From positions 79,736,400 to 79,800,399 of the forward strand of contig OY829328.1 in the NCBI GenBank assembly GCA_963691655.1: a DNA stretch of 64,000 nt. The letters run 5' to 3'. The position numbers and the translations under genes are program-made. The first letter of the stretch is position 1. Every line of letters starts with the position of its first letter. A model generated the notes under the pieces. It was given only the letters and a program-made list of their open reading frames with translations. It had not been told where the DNA came from and did not search any database. Below, one piece after another: positions 24,531 to 35,064 of this stretch. This DNA is from Toxonevra muliebris. Lineage: Eukaryota > Arthropoda > Insecta > Diptera > Pallopteridae.

Positions 24531-24760
24531 TCGCATGTCTTCATTCGCTTGCTTAGATGAACTTGTCTCGTGATTTCCGTTTTGACGTAGAATACGCCAT
24601 TTTTTTATATACTGTGTTAATGATAGCAATAATTAGGTTTTAACTTCAACAACGGTATGGCTTTATTCGCTTGTTTAGACGAACTCGCGTCCTGTTTTCC
24701 TTTTTTTCATATATTGTACTAATAATAGCAATAATAATGCTTTGAGTTATTCCAACAACA
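24531..24760. repeat. Imperfect direct repeat, two units of ~115 bp
   Basis: Two adjacent segments share TTCATTCGCTTGCTTAGATG / TTTATTCGCTTGTTTAGACG, followed by GAACT.GCGTC-like sequence, a T-rich run and AATGATAGCAATAAT-like ends. This is a diverged tandem duplication with no coding content. Confidence 0.5.
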
Positions 24761-24939
24761 CACATGACTTCTACAGCTAATTTCAGCTTCTACAGCAGAA
24801 ACTGATAAATTTTAGGACTTGGAAATGAAATGAAAATGGAATAATCATAAGATTTACAAGACAAAATAAATTAAAATCTAGATATTTCGTTAATAAACAA
24901 AATAAATAAACTTACTGGGATCATTTAAATTTTTATATA

Positions 24940-26177
24940 AGGAGTGAGATTGAAAAATTTTTAAGGTGTAAGATTTAAAAATTTCTTTGATCTAGTTATC
25001 TTTGAAAAATTTGTCAGTTGTTATTTATAATGACAAACATGTTGATTTATTGTGAGTTTGATCAAAATGAGTGAAGAAAAAGAAGTACACCTTACTTAAA
25101 TTATTAAAAATTTTCAAAAAAAATCCAAATTGGTTCTACAAAAAATTAGCCAAAGAATTGAAGGTCTGCCGTCAAACTGTTTCCAATGTTATAAAACAGT
25201 TTCAGGAGAATTGGACCATTGATGGGAAACCTTGTTCGGGAAGAAAACAAGGACCACATGATATTGGGAAAGCCAAGAAAATAGAAAGCATATTGAAAAG
25301 ATCTCCAAACACATCTGGTAGAAAAGCCCAGTGCTCTGACTATTTGGTGCGAAAGCGAAAAGTTAAAGCCAATGCAGGTTTGAAAACATACAAAGTCCAA
25401 AAAGTTCCAGCCAAAAGCAGGGTTCGGAAATTAAAATCAAATTTCATATAAAAATATTCATGTTGTATAATGGACGACGAAACATATGTACTGGCAGATT
25501 TTACGCAGCTTCCGGGTCAAAATTTTTATGTTGCTGATGCTCGAGGAAATGTCGAAGACCAATTTAGAATCCAAAAGCAGACAAAATTTCCCAAAAAAAT
25601 TCCTGGTATGGCAAGCTATATGCAGTTGCGGCAAAAGAAGCAAATCATTTGTTACAGTGGGCTCTATAAATACCGAAATATACATCAAAGAAGACGTTTG
25701 AAAGAAAGACTTATTCCTTTCATAAGAGAGCACAATGTGTCCACATATTTTTGGCCCGATTTGGCATTATGTCACTACGGCAAGAAAGCTCTGGAGTGGT
25801 ACCAAAGTAATAACATAGCTTTTGTACCAAGAGAGGCCAATCTCAATGCTCCAAATTGTCCGGAGCTAAGACCAGTGGAGAGATATTGGTCTCTTGTGAA
25901 AAGAAACTTAAAGAGGAAAAAAAAGAATATCGAAGATTTTAAAAGGAGATGGGCAAACAGTTCCAAAAAGGTATCTGAAACAACTATCAAATCTGTAATG
26001 GAAGGTTGACCAAAAAAGGTCCACGAGTTCATAAATAGTGGTTAGAACTATAAAAGTTATATTTTCCTGTAATTTGTAAAATATTATCAATTAAATAAAA
26101 AAAATCAAAACTCTAAGATCAACCGTTTAAAAATTATTGAATTTTATATATGTTAAGATTTTTTCGATCTCACTCCT
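24940..26177 (+). mobile_element. Tc1/mariner-superfamily element (decayed), TA-flanked
   Basis: The element is 1238 bp, bounded by TA (24938-24939 and 26178-26179) and by inverted ends AGGAGTGAGATTGAAAAA / TTTTTTCGATCTCACTCCT. It contains one transposase gene in broken form. Size, TA target and terminal repeats all fit the IS630-Tc1-mariner superfamily. Start and end are therefore well defined. Confidence 0.9.
25067..26008 (+). pseudogene. Tc1/mariner-superfamily transposase, frameshifted
   Basis: This transposase would cut and rejoin the element at TA sites. The likely start ATG at 25067 (MSEEKEVHL) meets a stop at 25097; the rest of the helix-turn-helix region (KNPNWFYKKLAKELKV, TVSNVIKQF) is in another frame from about 25110 to 25451. 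The catalytic part reads from 25470 to 26008: first acid in MDDETYV, second in FWPDLALCHYGKKALEWY, third as E in CPELRPVERYW. I count 39 residues between the second and third acids, more than the 34 of classic Tc1 or mariner. At least two frame breaks make it inactive. Confidence 0.8.
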
Positions 26178-26179
26178 TA

Positions 26180-28498
26180 AATGCATAAAATATCAATAAT
26201 CACACGTAAAGTTTATAAAAATTCATCCTCCATTTCAAATAAACAATTGTCATTTATAGGGTAAAATATTACCAGAACTTTACTTTTTCTTGAGTCTCAA
26301 TTATTTTGATGAGGTCTTCTCATTTTTAGTCCATTTAAATATACAAAGAAGTAATAAAAAAAAATGACATAATCAAAATTAATGCTTCTCCCCACTCCTC
26401 CTTAGGAGCGAGCATTATCAAATCAATGACACAATAATTCTAAATTTTTGATTTTTGCAAAGGTTATCTTAAAAAAAAAAAAAATTAATAGAAGCATTTA
26501 TACTCTAAACAAATGAATAATTAGAAAACACATCCGCTCAAGAAGCAACAACAACAACAACAGCAACAGCAATAATGCTGGCTTGACAATTTTTTAATGT
26601 ACATTATTAAAATCAAGGCAAACATTAATTAAAATAAACTTAATATTTATTAATTAATATTGATAAGAATATTCAAAATCAGCATTAATCTCAAAAAGTT
26701 TTCTTTGTTGTTAGGGGAGTTTTTTTTTTTTTTTGTGTGTTATATAAAACTATTTGCATAACTTCAGATAATGTTAAATTTTAACATAAAAATATTTTTT
26801 TTTTTTTTTAATTTTTATTTAAATTCACTAAGCACCTGTTTAACTTAAAAAAAAAAAAAAATAAGCAAACCTATTAAACCTACAAAGAAAAAAATAAAAA
26901 AAAGTCAAAGTCATTGAGAAAAATGTCATAATCATAAAGTTTAATAAAAAATGTTAAAAATATTTTGAAATGCAAATTAATAAAATCACAAATCAAACTA
27001 CCTGCTTAAAAATTTTGTATCTTTGATATTGATAACAAAAAAAAAAAAAACTAAAATATAAAATTAGGTTTTAGGAAACTATTGATAATATTATTAACGT
27101 TGTAACCAAATCGTTAAACGAACTAGAAAAACTTTTATTACTTTTTAACAATACAACAATTGAAACTCAGCCATAATAATTTTGACCCAGTAAACAAATT
27201 TGTGTTTCTCTTCTGTATTCAGTTTTTGTTTGATGGTTTTTAATATATTTTGTTTCTCTTTTTTTTGCTGCAATTTTTGGGTTTTTTTTATTTATTTTTT
27301 TTTGTTTTTTGTAATTATTGCTCTAAATATTTTTGCTTTTGTACACATTAGTACAGCAATATTCCAAAAATGTATTCATCGTCGTGGTATTTTCAAACTG
27401 TTTTGAAACAATTTGTTTGTGCTTTCTTTATTGTTTTCTCGGTTTTTGGTATCTGTTTTCTTTTTCCCCAATTCTATTCCATCATCTTTGTAATTATCTT
27501 TCGCGTACAAGAAACTTAGAAAATATATACATACATATGTAAATATGTATTTATAAATATATTTATATGCATATCTACATCACTGTATCTTATCCAAAAA
27601 TACATCTACCAAAAAGTATTTATGCATGTAGAAAATTAAAAGTGTAAAGTTTTTGCTTTTGTCAAAATGTTGAAATTCTTGAAAATGTATTTTTTTTTCG
27701 TTTGTTTTTAGTTTCAGATTAAATAAAAAAGAGAAGGTTTTTTCTTTTACGAACAAAAAAAAAAAAAAAAGTGGAAATGTATTAAAATTTGTCTATATAT
27801 TTTGCAGCTGTTGACAATATTTTTTCTTTTCATTGTTATATATTTTGTCTGTTTTTTTTTCATTATTCAATTGACGGAAACACACATGTGTCAAAACATT
27901 TTTATTTTGTTTGTACAATTTCTACCTTAAAATTTAGTACAAAAGTAAAAATACAATAATTTCCAAAACGATTTAAATTGTTCTCAATGAAATGGGTTAA
28001 ACAATTTTAAATAAACTAAATATTTGTACATATTTTTAAACGCTTCCAGTTTTTATTTAATTCTAGTCTAGAGCCTAACACTACAGTTCAAAAAACCATA
28101 TTTGATTGAAAGTTTCTATAGCCAAAGCATATTTATTAATTCTGGCATGGAACGAATTAAAAATAAAAACCTTTAAAATGCGCCCAAGTTTAAACTTATT
28201 GTAATTAAAAAAAAATAACAATGATTACAAAAATAAAGCTAGAACACTCCATACAATATTAGGAAAACAGTGAATTGAAAATAATTTTATTAAATTCATA
28301 TCAACTCAAGAACAACTTAAACTCATTTCAGTCCGGTACTAGATGCCATGATCCAATTTTGAAAATTTTCAAAACAGAATTTTCTCTTCTTCTTCGTCTT
28401 CAATAAGAAATTTTGGTACTTAAAAAATAAAAGAAAAATTGTTTCTGAATTTTAAATGGTGTTGTCGTTTTAGCCTTACCCCGAGAAAATAAGGTGAT
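26180..28498. other. AT-rich non-coding DNA
   Basis: No gene is supported. It contains CAA/CAG-type triplet runs at 26545-26572, many poly-T and poly-A tracts (26720-26870, 27755-27770), and CATA/TATG microsatellite words near 27530. Confidence 0.4.
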
Positions 28499-28818
28499 CA
28501 TATGAGAGACTGAGAGGAAAAGTGGTATAACTTCTACGTTCAGAAAAAAGTGGAATAATTTTACTTAAGAGCAAAAGCAAAACGAAATATGTTCAAAGCA
28601 AAAGTGAAACGAAATATGTTCAGAGCGAAAACGGAATTAAAAACTATGTTGTTCTTGCTCTGAAAGAATTGTTATACCATTTTTGCTCTTACTTTTAAGG
28701 CGTTTCATTTTCACTCTAAACCGTATTACTTATGCCATTTTTGCACTGACACTCTAAATTATTTCACTTTTGCTCTTATATCAATTTTAGCCCGCTTTTC
28801 CTCTCAGCCTGTCATATG
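28499..28818. mobile_element. MITE-like element, 320 bp
   Basis: The ends are CATATGAGAGACTGAGAGGA on the left and TCCTCTCAGCCTGTCATATG on the right, inverse of each other with two mismatches. Inside, short words such as AAGAGCAAAAG and CTTTTGCTCTTA are also inverse, so the element is largely self-complementary. It has no coding capacity. Confidence 0.65.
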
Positions 28819-29186
28819 TAAAAAAAAAATATTTCAACGCCACATCATGAGCAATAAGTATTCCCTGGGATCAAATGTATTTCAGTAACACAGTATTTTA
28901 AAAGTTATTGTAATTTAAAGACAGTTAAATGTGGGAAATATACATTATACTTTGACTATTTTTCTTTATATTTTTTTTTTTTTTTTTTACAAAAAATATA
29001 TAAGGATCTGTGAAAGGAAGAGGAGATTGTAGTACGTCAAATAGTATATCAAGCCTTAAAACAAAAGCTATTGCGTCACTAAAGATCTTTTACATCAGCA
29101 AGTGTTAAATCATTCTTCTCATGAAACTTGTTAGAGTTAGAGTTTAGGGTGGGCTGAACTAAACCAAAGCACTCAGTCTCAAGGAT

Positions 29187-29347
29187 CATTATGCAATACC
29201 CGAAATAGAGCCAGTAGAAAGGAGTAGAAAGACAGGAGAGTTATGTGAAGGGATGAATGGGAAGAACCATTATGCAATGCCCGAAATAGAGCCAGTAGAA
29301 GGGAGTAGAAAGACAGGAGAGATATGTGAAGGGATTAATGGGAAGAA
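29187..29347. repeat. Tandem duplication of an 81-bp unit
   Basis: A unit beginning CATTATGCAATACCCGAAAT occurs at 29187 and again at 29268 with only a few substitutions. The duplication is recent and of unknown function; no long frame spans it. Confidence 0.85.
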
Positions 29348-29437
29348 GAAAAATCTAAGGTCTCTCAACCTCGAATTTCTTTGTTACACGGATGAATCTT
29401 AGAAGCTCGGAAAGAAGACAAAGAGTATGATTATTAT

Positions 29438-30620
29438 TTATAGCTTTAATCTGGTTTTCGCGAACACCGGACAGCTACAAATATAAATAAAAATAATTAG
29501 TATTATCGACGTCTGAACGACAAGATTGGCAGGTGCGGTGATGGCACCAACCAGTAATCTTAGGTCCTTCTTTCTCAATTTCTGAAGAAAATCCGCTGAT
29601 TTTCTGTCTGGTTGTCTCATGAAGCACTTAGCAAGAGCCAAGCTCTTCACCTTCTTTTTTTAATAAAAGCAGACGGCTTCTATAGTTTAGTGAGTAGTGC
29701 ACTAGACTTTCATCCGAGAGGCTCGGGTTTGATTTCCGTCTTCGTTTGGTGGTCAGTATGAAGTGTATGAGAATTACAAGAAAGTGTACAAGTACACATC
29801 TTGGCTGGTAATGGCAAAACCATCGAGCTGATAAAAAATTACCTCACCGCCGTTCGCAATAGGCGTTAAGCTATAGATCCAACTATGTGGTATCACAATG
29901 GATAGTTCAGGCTTAAGTGTATCTCTCGACAGCTACTTTAACCTAACCTAACTAAGAATAGAACCCACGTAGCCGTTGATCCAACGCAAAGCTGATGCCT
30001 GGAAAAGGTTTTGGATCCCTTGGTAATATTACAGAGCCTTCGTTGGCCAGTTTGTCGGTCATTTTATTTTGTTATTTACTATTTAGTTTTATCTTACACT
30101 CGCTGACCGATTTCGAAGAGCTGACACGGTTAGCAAAGGCCTTCAGTGCTATCTAACTATCACTGCAGACACTTGCAGTTTCCCCGCCATCTTTTCTCAT
30201 TTATCCAGCATGTCACATCCAAAATAGCAAAAACCTCCGTTAGAAAAACTGTCGTCATCTACCCAGTAGAAAAAGAGTATTTGGTTTATTCATCCAAGTA
30301 CCAACCGGATTCAGTACCGCTTGAAATTTTGGATTTGGCTTAATCATTAGTCATGTTCTGGGAACCTGGTATCATATTTTATTCCGAAGCGGACACAATG
30401 CACACGATTGCTCGTGGCCATCGAGAACAGTGGGCACTGTACTGACAGCTGGTGGTATATTTGGCTGTGTCTCGTATCCACTTCTGTTTAACCTGAGCCT
30501 GCGACTCGATTTCATCGCTGCCTTATGGATTGATGATCCCACGAAACTGGTACTTAAAGTGAGAAATTTAAGTATCAATATCCAGTTTCGCTTATGCTTT
30601 CTTATTTCCAATCATATTCC
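29438..30620 (-). mobile_element. Decayed non-LTR retrotransposon 3' half (RNase H type), interrupted by SINE
   Basis: Minus-strand frames read, in order, a post-RT region (30611-30372, HKAAMKSSRRLRLNRSGYE), RNase H fragments (about 30170-30080, FANRVSSSKSVSEC; about 30060-29970, TDKLANEGSVILPRDPKPFP) and a C-terminal segment (29650-29438, LRKKDLRLLVGAIT) like the C-terminus of RNase H-bearing I/R1/LOA-group LINEs. Stops and frameshifts separate the pieces. The SINE at 29672-29953 sits between the RNase H and the C-terminal part, so it landed in an already resident LINE. Confidence 0.6.
29672..29953 (+). mobile_element. tRNA-derived SINE, second copy
   Basis: Aligns along its whole length with the copy at 15791-16095. 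The shared head contains GTAGTGCACTAGACTTTCA, the shared body AAAACCA.C.AGC.GATAAA, and the shared tail ACTATGTGGTATCACAATGG ... TTTAACCTAACCTAA. The B box is mutated (GGTTTGATTTC), so this copy is probably not transcribed. I could not find a clear target duplication. Confidence 0.85.
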
Positions 30621-30718
30621 CTAGTTCTGGAACACAGAAGACAACTGTTCTGACTTTCATTCCTTCTCGTTATACAAATACATATTTCGTAGTGAAACTA
30701 GATTTATTAACAACGGTT

Positions 30719-31182
30719 GCATTCAGAAGGCGTAATCGAGGCCCAACTGTGGTGAGTGCACCTTCTGAATGGATAGTTGTGAATTTCTGATCTGCAGAAC
30801 TATTGGTTGGGCTAACATGTTGCCTTAAATTGTTGACATTACACAGAAGAGACCAGCGCCGTTTATTTCTATTTATCGGCGGTTTGGTGATTTTTAGATG
30901 GTGGCTGGTAGCCGATATTTTTTTATTGGTTCGGCGGTTGATAAAAAATACTCAAATATAATATTTTAAACAATCCAATTATAAGCAATTATAATCTTTT
31001 TAACATTATTCAATTTATATTATGTACTGTTTCGTTCATTGGTATGGCATGTATAAATAAAAAAACAAAAACATGTATATGTGCAATGATGGCTGGACAA
31101 GTGATGGATCATTCCATTCAGAAGGTGCAAAATATCTACACGCAACAGTTTCGGTTGCCAACATAATGCGCCTTCTGAATGC
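30719..31182. mobile_element. Inverted-repeat element, ~464 bp, with doubled end motifs
   Basis: The outer ends are GCATTCAGAAGGCG (30719) and its inverse CGCCTTCTGAATGC (ending 31182). A second, inner pair uses nearly the same word: CACCTTCTGAATGG near 30758 and CCATTCAGAAGGTG near 31111. Four copies of a 12-13 bp word in alternating orientation are typical of a small DNA transposon with subterminal binding sites. No coding frame was seen, and I cannot define a target duplication. Confidence 0.5.
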
Positions 31183-34014
31183 CACCGATACCAAACCAAA
31201 TAAAGTAAGCTCTTCCAAGGTTCCAAAGAGGAAAGAAACATTTTTGTTGGGTGATTCCTTGCCAATAATTAATATAAAAAAATGAAACGGATGAATGCGG
31301 TAAACTAATTTAAAAAACTAAAAAAAGTTTTTCCTATCTCCCCTAACACCTTCTTATTTAACGAGACAAAATCACCCGGTATATTTCACTTGATATTTTT
31401 AATTTGCTGAAAAACTTACATAATATTAAATATTGTTTTTTACTTTTTGTTGCCACGAGGTTAAACTTTCAAAACAACAGCTACTACTACCACTACAACA
31501 AAAAAAAGAAATATATCCTATTTTTAAGAATTAAGAAACTTTATTTTCGAAAATTTAATGTCACTAATAATGCCATAAATTATCAAAATTCATTGCTATT
31601 TCTAAATCTTATGCTCAACAAAAAACGAAATAAGAAATGAAAATAACAAAAAATAAAAAAATTAAACAACAAAAAAAAAAAAAAAGGAAAGCGCAACAGA
31701 CATAAAAAAATAGAAATTCTTAAAATTTTGTTTTTTTTTTTCAAACTTATAATTAAGAGAATTTCAAAATCACAAAACGAGCATGAAGAAGAAGCAGAAC
31801 ATCTCTCCGGAATCAACGTGTCTTTCAACAGCAACAGTTGACACCACATACTACCGCACATACGATTCTAGCCCACTCCATCCTCCGGCCCCGCACACAC
31901 TTTATGCGCTGCCAAAAAGAATGAATTATATTTTAGCTTCCGTAGCCTACCAAACGCCTCCATATTTTGTTGTTGTTGCGTTTTCTTTTTTTTGCTAGAA
32001 CTGAAATTGTCCGGTACAATTTGAAATTTGTTTCGTTGTGTTTGTTGTAAAACTTATTTGCTCTGATGCTCCTCACGCTCACTGATGATGATGATCATTA
32101 AGATGATAATGATGTTGCGCTATGCTGAAAATGTTGATGGGTTTTCAAATTGTGCGCGTTTGTCCGGAAAATTCTTTTCTTTTTTTTTAGTTTTTTGTTC
32201 GTGTTTCGAAAGTGAAAAATATGAAAAAAAAAAAGCGTAAAACATTTTTTCTTGTGTGTGTGTTGATGGAAAACGATTTCATTTGGAAAATTGTTTCTAA
32301 ACACAAGAGAATTTTTTATTTTTTTTGTTATATTTTATTATATATTTTTAAATTGTTGTTGTTGTTGTGACGTGTTGTCGCCGTCGTGAATGTGTTGAAT
32401 CTAAATTTAAAGTTTTTTTTTTGTGTTTCCTTTAAAAAAAAAATTGTTTCTTGTATCCCAGAAATACAAGAGTGGGTTGAAAAATAGAAAACTTTAGATG
32501 AAGTTCATAGATTTTATTTATTTTAGGTTCAGAAAATAGATATGGGATAGTATATGAATTTAACGAAAGCTGATTGAATGAATACTTTTTGATTGCGAAG
32601 TTTTGGACCTGAGAAGAGGACCTGAGATTGAGAAACTTGCTTTAATTACAAATTCTAAATGAAATTAAGAAACGCTGTCAGTAAAAAAAAAATAAACGTT
32701 TAAATGTGATCTTTGTGATCGTGAGTATCGAAACAGAATTCGATTTTAGCCAAATCTGTCTGTCTCAAATTCTTGACAACTACTTACAAATTGTTATCCC
32801 CAGAGCACTGAAAAATTCTATACCTCTCACCTTATAACAAACACATTAACTAAAGAAAAAATATCTGCTACTAAGAAGAAAATTACTTTAAAAAAATATA
32901 TATGTATAAGAAAGAAAAAAATGTCCACTGAAATAACATTTATGATGAAGATGAAAAACAGAACCATTAATTTGAAACAGAAAAACAAAAAAAAAACTTA
33001 AATATTCTTGAATGTTTTCATATTGTGAATGACTTAAAAAAATATTCGTAGATAGGCACGTAAAACGTGAATATTAAATTTTATGCTATAACTAAAAAGT
33101 AAAAAAGAATTAAGTAAATGAAAAAAGTGAACGCACTTAAATGTGTGGCTTTCAAAATAAAGTACATACTTAAAAATTTTTATGAACTTGTAGCGCCAGA
33201 AGTTTACAATATAAATAGTACAGAATATTTTATATAAACACAGAATATATATTTTTTTGTATTTATTTGTCAAATAACTGAAATATAAAAGAAATAAAGT
33301 ATAAATTGCTGAAACAAAATATGTAGGTATAAATTAAATAAAGTTAAAATTCAGAAATAACAAATAACACTTGTTTCAATATTTCAGAAGTTTTCAGTTT
33401 TAAATTTTTTTTTTGGATTTGTGAATTCAATTTATGGTTAATACAACTAATATTATGGGAGTTCAGCTACCAGAAATACGTGTTTCTGTTATTTACTAAC
33501 AATAGTTCGTTTAAAAAGAGTTAATAAATGCAAAACATGCTTAGAGAGAGGAAATCCAATCAAATGTTCTCAATTGTTTTTAGTTTCTATTAGATTTTTG
33601 TCAGAATAACAGTTAAATCCTCTCAGTATGCACAGAAGAATTCTCAACTCAGTTACAATGAACTATACCATGGTGAAATTATATATATGGTGATAGCAAG
33701 ATTACAACAATTTCACCTTGGCAAAAAAACACTACTTTGTTGTTGCCTCGAATACCAGTAAATGCCAAAATCAGCAGTACAACAAAACAATAATAACATC
33801 TTTTTGTAGTTGCGGCCATAATGGCGGCATACAGTGAATGTCAAAATGGTGGAACAAATAGTAAACAAACAATCAAAAGTAAACAACGATTTTGACAGCT
33901 ATGGGTATTGATCACCAAGGAAAAAGGGAGCAGAGAAAAGGCAAAATTAAATTTCCTCTCTTGAAAATTCAAATTCCAGATTTAAATAAAAATATATTTA
34001 AAAAACCGTTGATT
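31183..34014. other. AT-rich non-coding DNA with one candidate exon
   Basis: Mostly homopolymer-rich non-coding DNA. A GC-richer island at about 31783-31960 encodes, in one frame, SPESTCLSTATVDTTYYRTY followed by a Pro-rich DSSPLHPPAPHTLYALPKR. It has good codon variety but no known domain and no clear splice sites. It could be an exon of an unseen gene or chance. Short GAT-repeat DNA lies near 32083-32112 and GTT-repeat DNA near 32353-32366. Confidence 0.3.
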
Positions 34015-34085
34015 AGATTAGATAGAGAAGAGATACGTATAATAGATCTTATAGGTAGCGGTACAACAACAATAACCTCTTATAC
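34015..34085 (+). mobile_element. LINE 3'-tail fragment (same family as 49114-50608)
   Basis: The segment contains AATAGATCTTATAGGT followed by AATAACCTCTTATAC. This matches the 3' untranslated tail of the LINE ending at about 50608 (AATAGATCTTATAGGTCGAG ... CATTAACCTCTCTAATAC). It is a heavily 5'-truncated insertion, or the tail of a SINE using that LINE. Confidence 0.55.
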
Positions 34086-34548
34086 ATTTTTATTTTACCT
34101 TTTTTTGCTCCCTGCTTATCGCGATATAACTTTTTAGGGCAATAGTTTGAGTAGTTACAGTTTAGACTACATTTCTGGTACTTTAGTATCAAATTTTATA
34201 ATTTTCGTTTAAGGGGGGATTCTTATGTAAAACGTAGGATTTTATTTGGAGAGTAAGGAATCGTGAAGCTGTCTGGAAGGTAGGCGGAATGTGGTGCACA
34301 CTCCCGCACCTTGTAGAATTATCTGTAACAGTCTGCGCGAAAATTTTAATTGATGAACCTCCGATAGTGAAAAAATTATAATAATTCGCTGATGGGGAGA
34401 CTTTAGAACCAAAAAGTTGAAAAAATTTTATTGACTTTGGCACAAGTCTGCACCTAATCTTGTCCAGAAAATTTGGAACTTACCTTATCAGATCAATGTA
34501 ATTTACCCACCTTATTTATTACCCTCAATGCTTCTATGTCTATGAATC

Positions 34549-35064
34549 TGTATAAGAAAGGTTTAGGATCCAGTACAAAAAATTTAAAAACTATAAGAAG
34601 TTACTGGAGAAGAGAAATGGCAAATCAAGGTGACCAAATGTCTATTTTTTCTTTAATTTTGTGTTGAAGTTGCAAACAAAAGTACAATGAAAAAAAAAAA
34701 ATGGATTCAAATTGTTTGCTTTTGGAACTTAGTTTATTGAGAACAAAAAAAAAAGGAAATTTTTTATTGATTTTACAATCAGCGAAATATACCTTTATTT
34801 TTCTGAGCTTGCAAAGGCGTTTGGAAAGAATATTTCCATTTTAAAATGAATTGCATAAAATTTTAATATAAGTGGTCCAAATCTTTAATTCAATACCTAT
34901 TAGAACTCAATACAATTTGGTTTTAATTTTAGTACTTCCTTATTTCAAATGTAGAAAATTGTTGGGTCATTATTTAAACCACAAAGTTTAAAATCTAAGC
35001 CCATTCACCGCTCTTTCCTTTTTAGGCACTTAAATGGTTTAAATTTTAAACAAAATTCATGCAC
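34549..35064 (+). repeat. TTTAAA-rich interspersed repeat, copy 1
   Basis: Shares with the copies at 37840 and 43291 the block AAATCAAGGTGACCAAATGT, then TTGAAGTTGCAA, a poly-A run, TTTGCTTTTGGAA, and near its end CAATACAATTTGGTTTTAAT and GGTTTAAATTTTAAACAAAA. Plus orientation. No protein is encoded. Confidence 0.6.

Noticed and set aside
26545..26572. Polyglutamine exon at a CAA/CAG run
   Set aside because: The run is short and surrounded by homopolymers and stops in every frame, with no splice sites.
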